DNA of 36,580 bases from the NCBI GenBank assembly GCA_949285535.1, contig CASDZP010000015.1, forward strand, positions 1-36,580, written 5' to 3'. The notes beneath the pieces are model-generated. The model ran no database searches. It had not been told where the DNA came from and saw only the letters and a program-made list of their open reading frames with translations. The position numbers and the translations under genes are program-made. Below are positions 27,012 through 35,082 of this stretch, piece after piece. Numbering within the stretch: position 1 is the stretch's first letter; the number at the start of each line of letters is the position of its first letter. The DNA comes from an uncultured Alistipes sp. GTDB taxonomy: Bacteria > Bacteroidota > Bacteroidia > Bacteroidales > Rikenellaceae.

Positions 27012-27888
27012 ATTTGTCGATTAATTCGGCAAGTTTTGTCTGTGTGGCGTTGCTTGCGGGAGCCAACGGCAGTCGCAACACGTTGTTTATGATTCCCTTG
27101 TATGCGAGAGCCGCTTTCACACCCGCAGGATTACCGTCGGCAAATAGCGCCTCCGTAGCGTCAAGCAGCTTGAAGAAGTTCTCACGAGCCTCTTCAGAAC
27201 GTCCTTCGAGAGCGGCATGCGTCATTCGGCAGAATGTTTCGGGGAAAGCATTGGCGGCTACCGATATTGTACCCTGACCTCCCTGTGCTATCATTGCGAG
27301 CGTAAGGTTGTCATCACCCGATATAAGACCGAATCCCTCGGGTTTGCATGCTGCTATGTGCGCGGCTTGCGCCATGTTTCCCGAAGCCTCTTTTATAGCC
27401 ACGATATTCTCGAAATCGCGGGCAAGGCGCAGGGTTGTGTCGGCACTCATATTGGACCCGGTACGACCCGGAACATTATAGAGAATCACAGGCACGGGAG
27501 ATTTTTGAGCTATCGCGGCAAAATGGCGATAAAGACCTTCCTGCGAAGGCTTATTGTAATAAGGAGAGACCGACAAAATTGCGTCCACGCCCTTGAAGTC
27601 GATTGAGTCGAACCCTTTGAGCAGTTCGGCTGTGTTGTTTCCGCCATATCCGTAAACGATGGGCAGACGTCCGGCCGCCTTATCGACACAGAAACGCAAC
27701 ACCTCTGCCCTCTCCGCGGGGGTAAGAGTGGCGCTCTCGCCTGTCGTACCGAGCACGACAAGATAATCGACACCGCCTTTTATGGTATGCTCGACAACTC
27801 TTTCGAGCGCAGCATAGTCTATGGAACAATCGTCATTGAACGGAGTGACCAAAGCCACACCCGCTCCCCTGAATTTCTCTCCTCTCAT
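27001..27888 (-). CDS. dapA: 4-hydroxy-tetrahydrodipicolinate synthase
   Basis: DapA condenses pyruvate with aspartate semialdehyde, the first committed step to diaminopimelate and lysine. The 295-residue TIM barrel (from MRGEKFRGAGVALVTPF) has GTTGES near residue 48, Tyr-137 in ILYNVPGRTG, and the Schiff-base Lys-166 in AIKEASG, all at the positions expected from the E. coli enzyme (292 residues). I chose Met at 27888 because the 16 residues ahead in the open frame (starting MTVFSLFANCL) are outside the fold and absent from the family. The gene heads a likely operon with DUF4919 and lpdA. Confidence 0.95.
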   Translation of the reverse strand: MRGEKFRGAGVALVTPFNDDCSIDYAALERVVEHTIKGGVDYLVVLGTTGESATLTPAERAEVLRFCVDKAAGRLPIVYGYGGNNTAELLKGFDSIDFKGVDAILSVSPYYNKPSQEGLYRHFAAIAQKSPVPVILYNVPGRTGSNMSADTTLRLARDFENIVAIKEASGNMAQAAHIAACKPEGFGLISGDDNLTLAMIAQGGQGTISVAANAFPETFCRMTHAALEGRSEEARENFFKLLDATEALFADGNPAGVKAALAYKGIINNVLRLPLAPASNATQTKLAELIDKYGI

Positions 27889-28286
27889 TTGTATCAAAAC
27901 ATTTAGGCAATTTGCAAACAACGAAAATACAGTCATCCGAGAAGAGACACGCTCTTCCGAACGAAAGTATCATTAACGATAACCATTCAAAACGTAGGTT
28001 TATTGTGCCATACTCGTTTTTTACGGGTCCGATTCATGAAACAAATTTAGCATAAAAACCCGAAACGCAAAAAATCGGATACCGATATTTTACATTTGCG
28101 CGCTCCTGCACTTTACCGACTACAGAACGCATTGCGTTTCCGACAATAAGTTACTACATATATACAAAAAACAATCAGCCACCGTACAAAAGTCTGATGG
28201 CTGATTCCGAGCCTGTTTTTATCGTTTTAAGATTACCCGCCCCAAATAAACCTGTCACGTCAAGAAATCATCGACAAAGCGTCTCA
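27889..28286. other. Intergenic region between dapA and the acetyltransferase gene
   Basis: The 398-nt stretch has a terminator-like hairpin at 28172-28205 and an isolated TACATTTG box on the plus strand at 28091-28098 without a -33 partner. I see no ORF that looks real and no clear dapA promoter. Confidence 0.55.
28172..28205 (-). terminator. Terminator of the acetyltransferase gene
   Basis: AATCAGCCA (28172-28180) pairs with TGGCTGATT (28197-28205) and is followed on the minus strand by GTTTTTTGTAT. It lies 82 nt past the stop. Confidence 0.75.
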
Positions 28287-28850
28287 CTACTCCATCGTTT
28301 TAATCTTTACGGCAGGTACTCCCCCCACCACGGTGTCGGCAGGCACATCTTTCGTCACTACGGCTCCAGCAGCAATCACCGCGTTGTCACCTATCGTAAC
28401 ACCTTGCAGGATTGTGGAGTTCGAACCGACCCACACATTACGCCCCAACACTATCGGCGCGGGATATGTCGATTTACGTCTTTCGGGCTCCAGAAAATGA
28501 TTCAATGTAGCCATAACCACATTGTGTCCTATCTGACACCCGTCACCTATAACCACACCTCCGTGATCCTGAAAGTGGCAGCAGGCATTTATGAACACCT
28601 CTTTACCCAACTTGATGTTACGCCCGAAGTCCGTATAAAAAGGCGGGAAAACCCTCACCGACTCGTCAAGCTCATATTCGAACAGCTTTGACAACAACGT
28701 TCTAATCTCCTTCTGTGTGTGATACGAACCGTTAAGCTCAAAAGTTATTCGACGCGCCGACTCACTCATTTCATTCATGAACGCATGAATCTCGTCACCA
28801 TCCAGAGGAGCCCCGCTCTTCACATATTCCAAAAAATCATTCAGTTTCAT
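28287..28850 (-). CDS. Hexapeptide-repeat sugar O-acetyltransferase (maltose O-acetyltransferase-like)
   Basis: The 187-residue protein has a helical N-terminal Mac-type part (residues 1-60: MNEMSESARRITFELN, IRTLLSKLFEYELDES), then a left-handed beta-helix of hexapeptide repeats (VFPPFYTDFGRNIKLGKEVFINACCHFQDHGGVVIGDGCQIGHNVVMATLNH). His-118 is the likely catalytic base. The final coils (VWVGSNSTILQGVTIGDNAVIAAGAVVTKDVPADTVVGGVPA) are the classic C-terminal signature. It would transfer acetyl from acetyl-CoA to a sugar hydroxyl; the acceptor is unknown. It stands alone with a promoter box at 28924-28931. Confidence 0.92.
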   Translation of the reverse strand: MKLNDFLEYVKSGAPLDGDEIHAFMNEMSESARRITFELNGSYHTQKEIRTLLSKLFEYELDESVRVFPPFYTDFGRNIKLGKEVFINACCHFQDHGGVVIGDGCQIGHNVVMATLNHFLEPERRKSTYPAPIVLGRNVWVGSNSTILQGVTIGDNAVIAAGAVVTKDVPADTVVGGVPAVKIKTME

Positions 28851-28923
28851 TTCGATATATTGTTTTTTGACACATCACGACTTTGTTTGCCTCAAACGAC
28901 AATTGACTCAAGCACTATTTCCA

Positions 28924-28931
28924 CAAATATA
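28924..28931 (-). promoter_or_regulatory. -7 box, probable promoter of the acetyltransferase gene
   Basis: The minus strand reads TATATTTG, a full consensus match, with a leader of about 60 nt. No good -33 TTG is seen at the right distance, so the call is tentative. Confidence 0.4.
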
Positions 28932-29331
28932 ACCAAGAAATGATTATTGTGGTCATAAAAACAAATCTCCTAAATCTGAAAAACAATCGAAAAATTGTGT
29001 CCAAGACGCCGCCACATACGTCAAACGGAAAAATCACGTTTTAACAAAACCATACATTTGTTTACGGGTCGCTTCATCGAACGACAAAAAACAGACAAAA
29101 ACAGACAAAAAACGGAGAAAAAGCAGAGAGAAAAACATAATAGAATGATAATTTACCAACCATTTAAAATTAACATATCAACCGATAAAACAAACAAAAA
29201 GACTAAAAACGGACAAAATAAAATTAAGACTAAAACCAACAGCCGTTTTTTTCTACAAAATATTTTTATTGACTGAATTACAACTCCGTAAAAACATTAC
29301 GGTTCAGACTTTTCTGCAATAAAAATAAATG

Positions 29332-29339
29332 TATATTTG
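29332..29339 (+). promoter_or_regulatory. -7 box, probable promoter of the yeiH-like gene
   Basis: TATATTTG is a full match to the -7 consensus, 29 nt before the start codon. The -33 position holds only TTTCTG (29311-29316), a weak partner. Confidence 0.5.
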
Positions 29340-29368
29340 CGGCGTATTGTTTATTTATTTGCGTTTTA

Positions 29369-30286
29369 ATGACAAAAGAAAATTTTTCAAGGCATCTTTT
29401 CGAGGTGCTGGTGGCGGTTTCTCTTTTCTGTTCTCCCGCCATATCCCTGTTTGCAGGTATCGCTTTCGCCATGATATTCGGCAATCCCCTGCATCACCAC
29501 TCAAAACAATGGTCAAAACGACTTCTCCAGTATGTCATTGTGGGGCTTGGTTTCGGCATGAACCTGCACGATTCGCTCTCCGCAGGCCGTGACGGCATGA
29601 TATTCACGGTGGTGTCGGTAATCGGAGTGTTGCTTTTGGGTTGGGGTGTCGGCAAATTGCTTGGCATAAGCAAGAAGAGCAGCTATCTGATATCTGTCGG
29701 CACGGCAATCTGCGGCGGCAGTGCCATCGCTGCGGTATCGCCCGTCATTGATGCCGAAGACGACGACATATCGCTGTCTCTTGCCACAATCTTCATCCTC
29801 AACGCTGTGGCGTTGTTCATCTTCCCTCCCATGGGACACTTCTTCGGCATGACAGAACATCAGTTCGGCACATGGGCTGCGATTGCCATACACGACACCA
29901 GCTCTGTGGTCGGAGCGGGCATGTCATACGGACCCGAAGCTCTGCTGACCGCAACAACAATCAAGCTCACCCGTGCGCTGTGGATAATACCCGTCGCATT
30001 CGCCTCGGCTTTCCTCTTCCGCAGCAAAGGGAAAAAGGTCACATTCCCGTGGTTCATACTCTTCTTTGTGATTGCAATGGTTATAAACACCTACTTCACA
30101 ATACCCGAATCAGTATCTACACAGATAAAAGTGGTATCGCACAGCGCGCTTTCAACCACCATGTTTCTCATCGGCAGCACACTGAGTCTGTCGGTTATCC
30201 GTAACACGGGCGTAAAACCACTTATTCAGGGTATTCTTCTTTGGATAATAATATCTGCTGTTTCACTGGCGGTCATAATGCTCTAA
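29369..30286 (+). CDS. YeiH/UPF0324-family putative sulfate exporter
   Basis: The 305-residue protein is an inner-membrane transporter of the UPF0324 (YeiH, 'putative sulfate exporter') family. It has about nine hydrophobic segments, with the family motifs VSLFCSPAISLFAGIAFAMIFGNP at the start, LQYVIVGLGFGMNL, SVGTAICGGSAIAAVSPVIDA in the middle, and WAAIAIHDTSSVVGAG followed by KLTRALWIIPVAF. The conserved GTAICGGSAI segment makes the family call firm. It is slightly shorter than the E. coli protein (349). The true substrate is not known. It is monocistronic, convergent with the acyl-CoA ligase across a strong terminator. Confidence 0.93.
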   Translation: MTKENFSRHLFEVLVAVSLFCSPAISLFAGIAFAMIFGNPLHHHSKQWSKRLLQYVIVGLGFGMNLHDSLSAGRDGMIFTVVSVIGVLLLGWGVGKLLGISKKSSYLISVGTAICGGSAIAAVSPVIDAEDDDISLSLATIFILNAVALFIFPPMGHFFGMTEHQFGTWAAIAIHDTSSVVGAGMSYGPEALLTATTIKLTRALWIIPVAFASAFLFRSKGKKVTFPWFILFFVIAMVINTYFTIPESVSTQIKVVSHSALSTTMFLIGSTLSLSVIRNTGVKPLIQGILLWIIISAVSLAVIML

Positions 30287-30350
30287 AAGACATTGTCTCC
30301 GAATCGGTTTAACTGTCGGAGCAACGCTTGCGACAAAAGAAGCAAAAACA

Positions 30351-30398
30351 CAAAAGCAGCCGTCGTCAAAATTTATTGACGACGGCTGCTTTATTATT
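30351..30398. terminator. Bidirectional terminator
   Basis: A 15-bp perfect stem, AGCAGCCGTCGTCAA (30355-30369) with TTGACGACGGCTGCT (30376-30390), separates convergent genes. T-rich bases follow on the right and A-rich bases precede on the left. Confidence 0.92.
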
Positions 30399-30459
30399 CT
30401 CAAACAACGGAGTATTGACAACCCGCCTGACGGCAGACAAACTTTATTCCGTTATTACC

Positions 30460-32151
30460 TTATTTATGACTATCGGCGTATTGTTGCTCCACGATATAGC
30501 GTTTTATCGTCCTTTTTGGGGTCATCGGGAACTGCTCTTTGACTATTTCAAGCGACGACACATACTCATATCGCGCAAGTGTTGAGTTAAGCGTCTTCAG
30601 GTTGTCTTCCATGACCTGTTTTATCTTGTTTTCATCGAGCCCCATTGATTCTGCCATTGCGTAATCGGGATACACAAGTGCCACGAGCCGTTTTTTATAC
30701 TGCAACACGATACAGTCTGAGACGAGAGGAAGGTTTCCGAGTTTCGACTCTATGGCTTCCGGATATATATTCTCGCCGTTCGACCCGAGCACCATTGTTT
30801 TCGAGCGTCCTTTGATAAAGATATTACCGTTCTCGTCGATATACCCGAGGTCACCCGTTCTGAGCCAGCCGTCCTCTGTGAATGTTTTTTGTGTAGCCTC
30901 CTCGTTTTTGTAATATCCGAGCATCACGTTCTCGCCTCTCACCTGTATCTCTCCTGTCGGGTCGTCGGGATTTTCGCGACTTATCCTAACCTCCATGAAT
31001 CCGGGAAGAGCCCGTCCCACCGATGTCGGAACGAACGACTCGTGATAGGCGTATGATATAAGAGGAGCGCACTCGGTCATTCCGTATCCTACGGTGAACG
31101 GAAGCCCCGTTCGGTAATAGAACTGCTCGACATCGGGATTGATTGCCGCCCCGCCGATGATTATATCGTATGCCGTTCCGCCAAACGACTTATATAGCTT
31201 ACGTCCTATCGACTTGTATATCAAGTCTCTTACCACGGGAACTTTTAGAAGAAAGGCGATATGCGGTTTTTCTATTATCGGCTGTATCTTCATCTTGTAT
31301 ATCTTCTCCATCACCAACGGCACAAAACAGAGAATCGTCGGTTTCACCTGCTTGCATGCCTCTATCACGATATTGGGCGACGGGATTCTGCCGAGCATCG
31401 TAACCTTCGCGCCCGAAGCGAGCTGCACAAGCAGATTGAAGGCTGTGGCGTATGTGTGAGAGAGCGGCAACACACAGAGTGTCGCTTTAAGCTTTTTGCC
31501 GAGCACCCGCTCATAGTTGTTGATACCGAACATGATGTTACCAGCGAGAGCGTTACCGCTTATCATTACCCCTTTTGTCAGGGATGTTGTCCCCGACGTG
31601 TAGCTGATTGCGGCGATTTGGTCGTTACCCCGTTCAGGATACCTGACGCAGTCGGGAGTGAACCCGTCGGGATATTTTCTACGGAAGTGTGCGTTTATGG
31701 ATGCTATAACACGCTTGAACTTGCCTCCTTCTGGTTGCCACAGAGCCCATCGGCTTTCAAGCGACAGAACACCCTCAATAGAGGGAAGGTCGTTGCTGTT
31801 AAGTTTTTTGAATATCTCCTCGTCACAGAAAAAGAGACGGCTCTCGGAGTGGTTAAGGATATGGGTAATGTCGGTGGGTGTGAACTCGTCAAGAATCGGC
31901 ACTATAACGGCGCCATAGGTGAGTACGGACATGTATGTTGCCGCCCAGCGTGACGAGTTTTTGCCGCAGAGAGCGATTCTGTCGCCTTGGGCGATGCCCA
32001 TGTTCTTAAAAAGGATATGATGGCGTGCTATCGAGAGCGCCAGCTGTTCGTATGTGGACTCATGACCTCCGATATAGTCATGCAGAGCGGGTTTATCCCA
32101 GTTGGCTTTGAAAGATTCTTCGAATATTTTTATGTAATTCTCTTTCAGCAT
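30460..32151 (-). CDS. AMP-binding long-chain acyl-CoA ligase
   Basis: The enzyme activates a carboxylic acid, probably a long-chain fatty acid, through an acyl-adenylate to its CoA ester. The 563-residue ANL-fold protein has the P-loop YTSGTTSLTKG at residues 184-194 and FLSHTYA-type A4 (VLPLSHTYATAFNLL). It also has A5 VGYGMTECAPLISY, and the A7-A8 region GWLRTGDLGYIDENGNIFIKGRSKTMVLGSNGENIYPEAIES, which is characteristic of FadD/long-chain ligases. The catalytic lysine is expected near the C-terminus (PMTPKRTIKRYIV). Chain-length specificity is inferred. It is transcribed alone, downstream of glyS and its terminator. Confidence 0.88.
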   Translation of the reverse strand: MLKENYIKIFEESFKANWDKPALHDYIGGHESTYEQLALSIARHHILFKNMGIAQGDRIALCGKNSSRWAATYMSVLTYGAVIVPILDEFTPTDITHILNHSESRLFFCDEEIFKKLNSNDLPSIEGVLSLESRWALWQPEGGKFKRVIASINAHFRRKYPDGFTPDCVRYPERGNDQIAAISYTSGTTSLTKGVMISGNALAGNIMFGINNYERVLGKKLKATLCVLPLSHTYATAFNLLVQLASGAKVTMLGRIPSPNIVIEACKQVKPTILCFVPLVMEKIYKMKIQPIIEKPHIAFLLKVPVVRDLIYKSIGRKLYKSFGGTAYDIIIGGAAINPDVEQFYYRTGLPFTVGYGMTECAPLISYAYHESFVPTSVGRALPGFMEVRISRENPDDPTGEIQVRGENVMLGYYKNEEATQKTFTEDGWLRTGDLGYIDENGNIFIKGRSKTMVLGSNGENIYPEAIESKLGNLPLVSDCIVLQYKKRLVALVYPDYAMAESMGLDENKIKQVMEDNLKTLNSTLARYEYVSSLEIVKEQFPMTPKRTIKRYIVEQQYADSHK

Positions 32152-32187
32152 AATTTTTCTTATTGATTATGTATATACAAAAATAAT

Positions 32188-32222
32188 AAAACAGCCGTCA
32201 TATCCAAAATTACGGCTGTTTT
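32188..32222 (-). terminator. Terminator of glyS
   Basis: AAAACAGCCGT-like arm (32188-32198) pairs with ACGGCTGTTTT (32212-32222). On the minus strand a T-rich tail follows (ATTATTTTTGT). It lies 29 nt past the glyS stop. Confidence 0.85.
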
Positions 32223-32250
32223 ATTAACGTGTACTATTATTTTATAGTAT

Positions 32251-33792
32251 TTATTTGAGAATATTCTTAAAGAGACTCTTCATTCCCGTTACCTGTTCCA
32301 CAATCGACGGCAGCTCGTCTATCTTCACACGCTGCTGTTCCATTGTGTCGCGATGTCTTACGGTCACCGTTCTATCCTCAAGGCTCTGATGATCGACCGT
32401 CACGCAGAGAGGTGTACCGATTGCGTCATTTCGGCGATAACGTTTACCGATACTGTCTTTTTCGTCAGAGGTAACGTTATAGTCGAACTTGAGCATATCG
32501 ACAATCTCTTTTGCCATTTCGGGCAGGCCGTCTTTCTTGACAAGAGGCAAAACAGCGACCTTGACGGGAGCCAGCGGCGCGGGTATTCTCAACACCACAC
32601 GGCTGTCGTTTTCGAGCTGCTCTTCCTGATATGCGGCAGAGAGCACCTGAAGCACCATACGGTCCACACCGATTGATGTCTCGATGACATACGGAGTGTA
32701 GCTTTCGTTTGTCTCGGGGTCGAAGTACTGAATCTTACGGCCCGAGAATTTGGCGTGGTTACCGAGGTCGAAATCGGTACGCGAGTGTATGCCCTCAACC
32801 TCCTTGAATCCGAACGGGAAGTTAAACTCGATGTCTGTCGCGGCGTTGGCGTAGTGCGCGAGTTTCTCGTGGTCATGGAAACGATACATGTTGTCGCCGA
32901 AGCCGAGAGCACGATGCCAACGCATTCTGTACTCTTTCCAATGCTTGAACCACTCCATCTCCTGACCGGGACGCACAAAGAACTGCATCTCCATCTGCTC
33001 GAACTCTCGCATCCTGAAGATAAACTGACGGGCTACAATCTCGTTACGGAAAGCCTTGCCTATCTGCGCTATACCGAACGGAATCTTCATTCGGCCGCTC
33101 TTCTGCACGTTAAGGAAGTTTACAAAAATACCCTGTGCGGTTTCGGGACGGAGATATATGGTACCGGCACCTTCGCTGACAGAACCAATCTTGGTCTCGA
33201 ACATAAGGTTGAACTGACGCACATCGGTCCAGTTCTTCGTTCCCGAAATGGGGCATACGATTTCAAGGTCTTCAATGAGCTGTTTGAGTGCGGCGAGGTC
33301 ATTGTCCGTGAGAGCCTGCACCATGCGGTGATTGGCTTCGTCGCGTTTGGCTTTTATCTCGCCAATTCTGCCGTTGGTCTCTCTGAAAAGCGCCTCGTCA
33401 AAGTTCTCACCGAAGCGTTTACGAGCCTTGGCAACCTCTTTCTCGATTTTCTCGTCCTGTTTGGCGAGCCAATCCTCGATAAGGACATCGGCGCGATAGC
33501 GTTTTTTCGAGTCTTTGTTGTCGATGAGCGGGTCGTTGAATGCCCCTACGTGACCCGACGCCTCCCACACACGGGGGTGCATGAAGATGGCGGCGTCGAT
33601 GCCGACAATGTTCTCATTGAGGCGGACCATCGCTTCCCACCAGTATTTCTTGATGTTATTTTTGAGTTCGACGCCCATCTGACCATAGTCATAAACGGCG
33701 CTCAATCCGTCATATATCTCGCTTGACGGGAAGATGAAGCCGTACTCCTTGCAGTGGGCTATCAGCTTTTTGAAAAGTTCCTCTTGTGTCAT
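32251..33792 (-). CDS. glyS: Glycyl-tRNA synthetase (class II, homodimeric)
   Basis: The enzyme charges tRNA-Gly and is of the single-chain alpha2 type rather than the alpha2beta2 type. The 513-residue protein (from MTQEELFKKLIAHCKEYGF) has the glycine-enzyme N-terminal stretch SSEIYDGLSAVYDYGQMGVELKNNIKKYWW. It also has LMFETKIGSVSEGAGTIYLRPETAQGIFVNF and IGKAFRNEI (class II motif 2), FFVRPGQEMEW, and the motif 3 helix TSIGVDRMVLQVLS, followed by the anticodon-binding domain. The open frame extends 24 codons upstream, but that part contains the promoter (33822-33829), so the ATG at 33792 is the start. Divergent from ruvX. Confidence 0.96.
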   Translation of the reverse strand: MTQEELFKKLIAHCKEYGFIFPSSEIYDGLSAVYDYGQMGVELKNNIKKYWWEAMVRLNENIVGIDAAIFMHPRVWEASGHVGAFNDPLIDNKDSKKRYRADVLIEDWLAKQDEKIEKEVAKARKRFGENFDEALFRETNGRIGEIKAKRDEANHRMVQALTDNDLAALKQLIEDLEIVCPISGTKNWTDVRQFNLMFETKIGSVSEGAGTIYLRPETAQGIFVNFLNVQKSGRMKIPFGIAQIGKAFRNEIVARQFIFRMREFEQMEMQFFVRPGQEMEWFKHWKEYRMRWHRALGFGDNMYRFHDHEKLAHYANAATDIEFNFPFGFKEVEGIHSRTDFDLGNHAKFSGRKIQYFDPETNESYTPYVIETSIGVDRMVLQVLSAAYQEEQLENDSRVVLRIPAPLAPVKVAVLPLVKKDGLPEMAKEIVDMLKFDYNVTSDEKDSIGKRYRRNDAIGTPLCVTVDHQSLEDRTVTVRHRDTMEQQRVKIDELPSIVEQVTGMKSLFKNILK

Positions 33793-33821
33793 GACTTGAA
33801 AAATTCGTGCTATATATTCGA

Positions 33822-33839
33822 CAAAGATAGTTATCTTTG
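33822..33839. promoter_or_regulatory. Back-to-back -7 boxes of the glyS and ruvX promoters
   Basis: CAAAGATA (33822-33829; TATCTTTG on the minus strand) and TATCTTTG (33832-33839) are both full -7 consensus matches, separated by 2 nt, and form an inverted repeat. Leaders would be about 23 nt for glyS and 12 nt for ruvX. The two boxes cannot both be occupied at once. Upstream -33 elements are weak on both sides. Confidence 0.65.
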
Positions 33840-33857
33840 TACAAAAAATATAACTTT

Positions 33858-34295
33858 GTGGCAAGAATTTTAGCTATCGACTACGGCACAAAACGCACGG
33901 GCATCGCCGTGACAGACCCGTTGCAGATAATAGCCTCGGGGCTCACATGCGTCGAGACCTCTACCCTGCTCTCCTTCCTGCGCGACTATGTGCAAAAAGA
34001 GTCCGTCGAGGCGATAGTCGTCGGACTGCCCAAAACCGTGCGCGGCGAATTCTCCGAAAGCTACTCGAAGATTGAGACATTTGTGGAAAAGTTACGCAAG
34101 GAGCTTCCCGACATGAAAGTGATATTCCACGACGAGCGTTTCACCACAAAGATGGCGATGCAGTCGATGATTAGCGCGGGCGCGACAAAGAAGCAGCGCA
34201 ACAACAAGGCTGGAGTCGTTGACATGGTCAGCGCGGCTATCATACTGCAATCATACCTCGACAGCCGTCAGATAGCGGCGGACAGAGGTTTATAA
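33858..34295 (+). CDS. ruvX: RuvX/YqgF-family Holliday junction resolvase-like protein
   Basis: YqgF proteins have an RNase H-like fold; in E. coli the protein acts in 16S rRNA 5'-end processing and it is also called a putative Holliday junction resolvase. The 145-residue product has the active-site strands ILAIDYGTKRTGIAVTDP (first Asp), VVGLPKTVRGEFSES, VIFHDERFTTKMA (Glu) and KAGVVDMVSAAIILQSYL (last Asp). Start: the open frame reaches a TTG at 33837, but that lies in the -7 box, so the GTG at 33858 (read as MARILAIDYG) is chosen, giving the usual length. def follows after 30 nt. Confidence 0.93.
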   Translation: MARILAIDYGTKRTGIAVTDPLQIIASGLTCVETSTLLSFLRDYVQKESVEAIVVGLPKTVRGEFSESYSKIETFVEKLRKELPDMKVIFHDERFTTKMAMQSMISAGATKKQRNNKAGVVDMVSAAIILQSYLDSRQIAADRGL

Positions 34296-34325
34296 CATGA
34301 TTTTTATTGTTTTATTTTTAGTGAT

Positions 34326-34880
34326 ATGGTTTATCCTGTTTATATTTACGGTTCATCTGTTCTGCGTAAGGTTGCAGAGGAAGTCACTCCCGACTTTCCC
34401 GACCTCGACAAGTTTATAGAAGACATGTTCGAGACGATGTACGACAGCGACGGTGTCGGACTGGCGGCGCCTCAGATAGGCAAGTCTGTTCGTCTCTTTG
34501 TGATAGACGCCGACCCTTTTTCTGAGGACTACCCCGAAGGCAAAGGTTTCAAACGCGCATTCATCAATCCCGAGATTATCGAGGCTTCAGAAGAGAAATG
34601 GCTTTTCAACGAAGGTTGTCTCAGTCTGCCCGGTGTAAGGGAAGATGTAGAAAGACCTGCCGAGATAACCGTACGTTATCTTGACGCCAAATTCGAACCA
34701 CACACAGAGAAACTGACAGGCATACAGGCTCGAGTCTTCCAGCACGAGTTCGACCACCTCAACGGCGAAGTCTTCACCGACCGTCTTTCACCGTTGCGTA
34801 AGACCTTGCTCAAGAACAGACTCGATAAGATGGCTAAAGGCAATTTCAAGGCGTCATATCGCTGCAAACAGGTGAAATAG
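34326..34880 (+). CDS. def: Peptide deformylase
   Basis: Deformylase removes the N-formyl group from new proteins at the ribosome. The 184-residue enzyme has the three metal-site motifs: GVGLAAPQIG from residue 43, EGCLSLPG with Cys-98, and QHEFDHLNG with His-140, Glu-141 and His-144. Its C-terminus (RKTLLKNRLDKMAKGNFKASYRCKQVK) is somewhat longer than in E. coli (169). The gene follows ruvX by 30 nt and is probably cotranscribed. Its last 31 codons are repeated in inverted orientation downstream (see 34787-35051). That copy differs at several bases, so it did not arise from this exact sequence recently. Confidence 0.97.
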   Translation: MVYPVYIYGSSVLRKVAEEVTPDFPDLDKFIEDMFETMYDSDGVGLAAPQIGKSVRLFVIDADPFSEDYPEGKGFKRAFINPEIIEASEEKWLFNEGCLSLPGVREDVERPAEITVRYLDAKFEPHTEKLTGIQARVFQHEFDHLNGEVFTDRLSPLRKTLLKNRLDKMAKGNFKASYRCKQVK

Positions 34881-35051
34881 ACGCTTTTACGAGTAAAGTA
34901 AAAAAGGCTTTTATCTGACCAAACAGATAAAAGCCTTTTGCTTTACCCGTAAAACGCCTATTTCACATGTTTACAGCGATATGATGCCTTGAAATTGCCT
35001 TTGGTCATCTTATCGAGTCTGTTCTTGAGCAGGGTCTTACACAACGGAGAG
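34787..35051. repeat. Terminator-centred palindrome with an inverted copy of the def 3' end
   Basis: Arm 34787-34917 contains the last 31 def codons plus the post-stop region; arm 34924-35051 is an inverted copy. Over the last 27 codons the copy differs at six bases, with no indel, and would still read in frame to the stop with two amino-acid changes (Ala to Thr, Gln to His). The remaining changes are silent. Outside the gene there are small indels (a shorter A-run, one lost base). Matching fades at 35041-35051. The centre is the def terminator: a 16-bp stem (34902-34917 with 34924-34939) and a 6-nt loop. The structure is followed by dispersed repeat copy 3. Confidence 0.95.
34902..34939 (+). 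terminator. Terminator of def (core of the palindrome)
   Basis: AAAAGGCTTTTATCTG pairs perfectly with CAGATAAAAGCCTTTT around ACCAAA, 21 nt past the def stop. A TTTT closes the stem, and GCTTTACC follows. Confidence 0.85.
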
Positions 35052-35082
35052 AATTAAACAATCATCATATTATCTTACTAAT

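Larger units (their letters stand above)
28851..29368. other. AT-rich intergenic region between divergent genes
   Basis: The 518-nt stretch carries the acetyltransferase -7 box (28924-28931) and the yeiH-like -7 box (29332-29339). Between about 29080 and 29245 it is strongly A-rich, with repeated ACAGACAAAAA and AAAACGGACAAAA words, which create a low-complexity open frame that I do not accept as a gene. A lone TACATTTG at 29053-29060 could be another start site. Confidence 0.6.

Noticed and set aside
28091..28205. Possible small RNA with TACATTTG at 28091 and the hairpin at 28172-28205
   Set aside because: No -33 element and no T-run on the plus side of the hairpin. A 6-fixed-base box is expected by chance many times in a window of this size.
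28995..29276. 93-codon plus-strand open frame
   Set aside because: It is low-complexity Lys/Thr/Asn/Gln-rich sequence produced by A-rich repeats, with no homology-like pattern.
30328..30585. 85-codon plus-strand open frame after the yeiH-like gene
   Set aside because: It runs through the bidirectional terminator and then antisense into the acyl-CoA ligase gene.
32755..33726. 323-codon plus-strand open frame opposite glyS
   Set aside because: Antisense shadow of glycyl-tRNA synthetase; no recognisable motif.
33837..33857. Upstream TTG start for ruvX
   Set aside because: It overlaps the -7 box; the GTG at 33858 gives the normal protein length.
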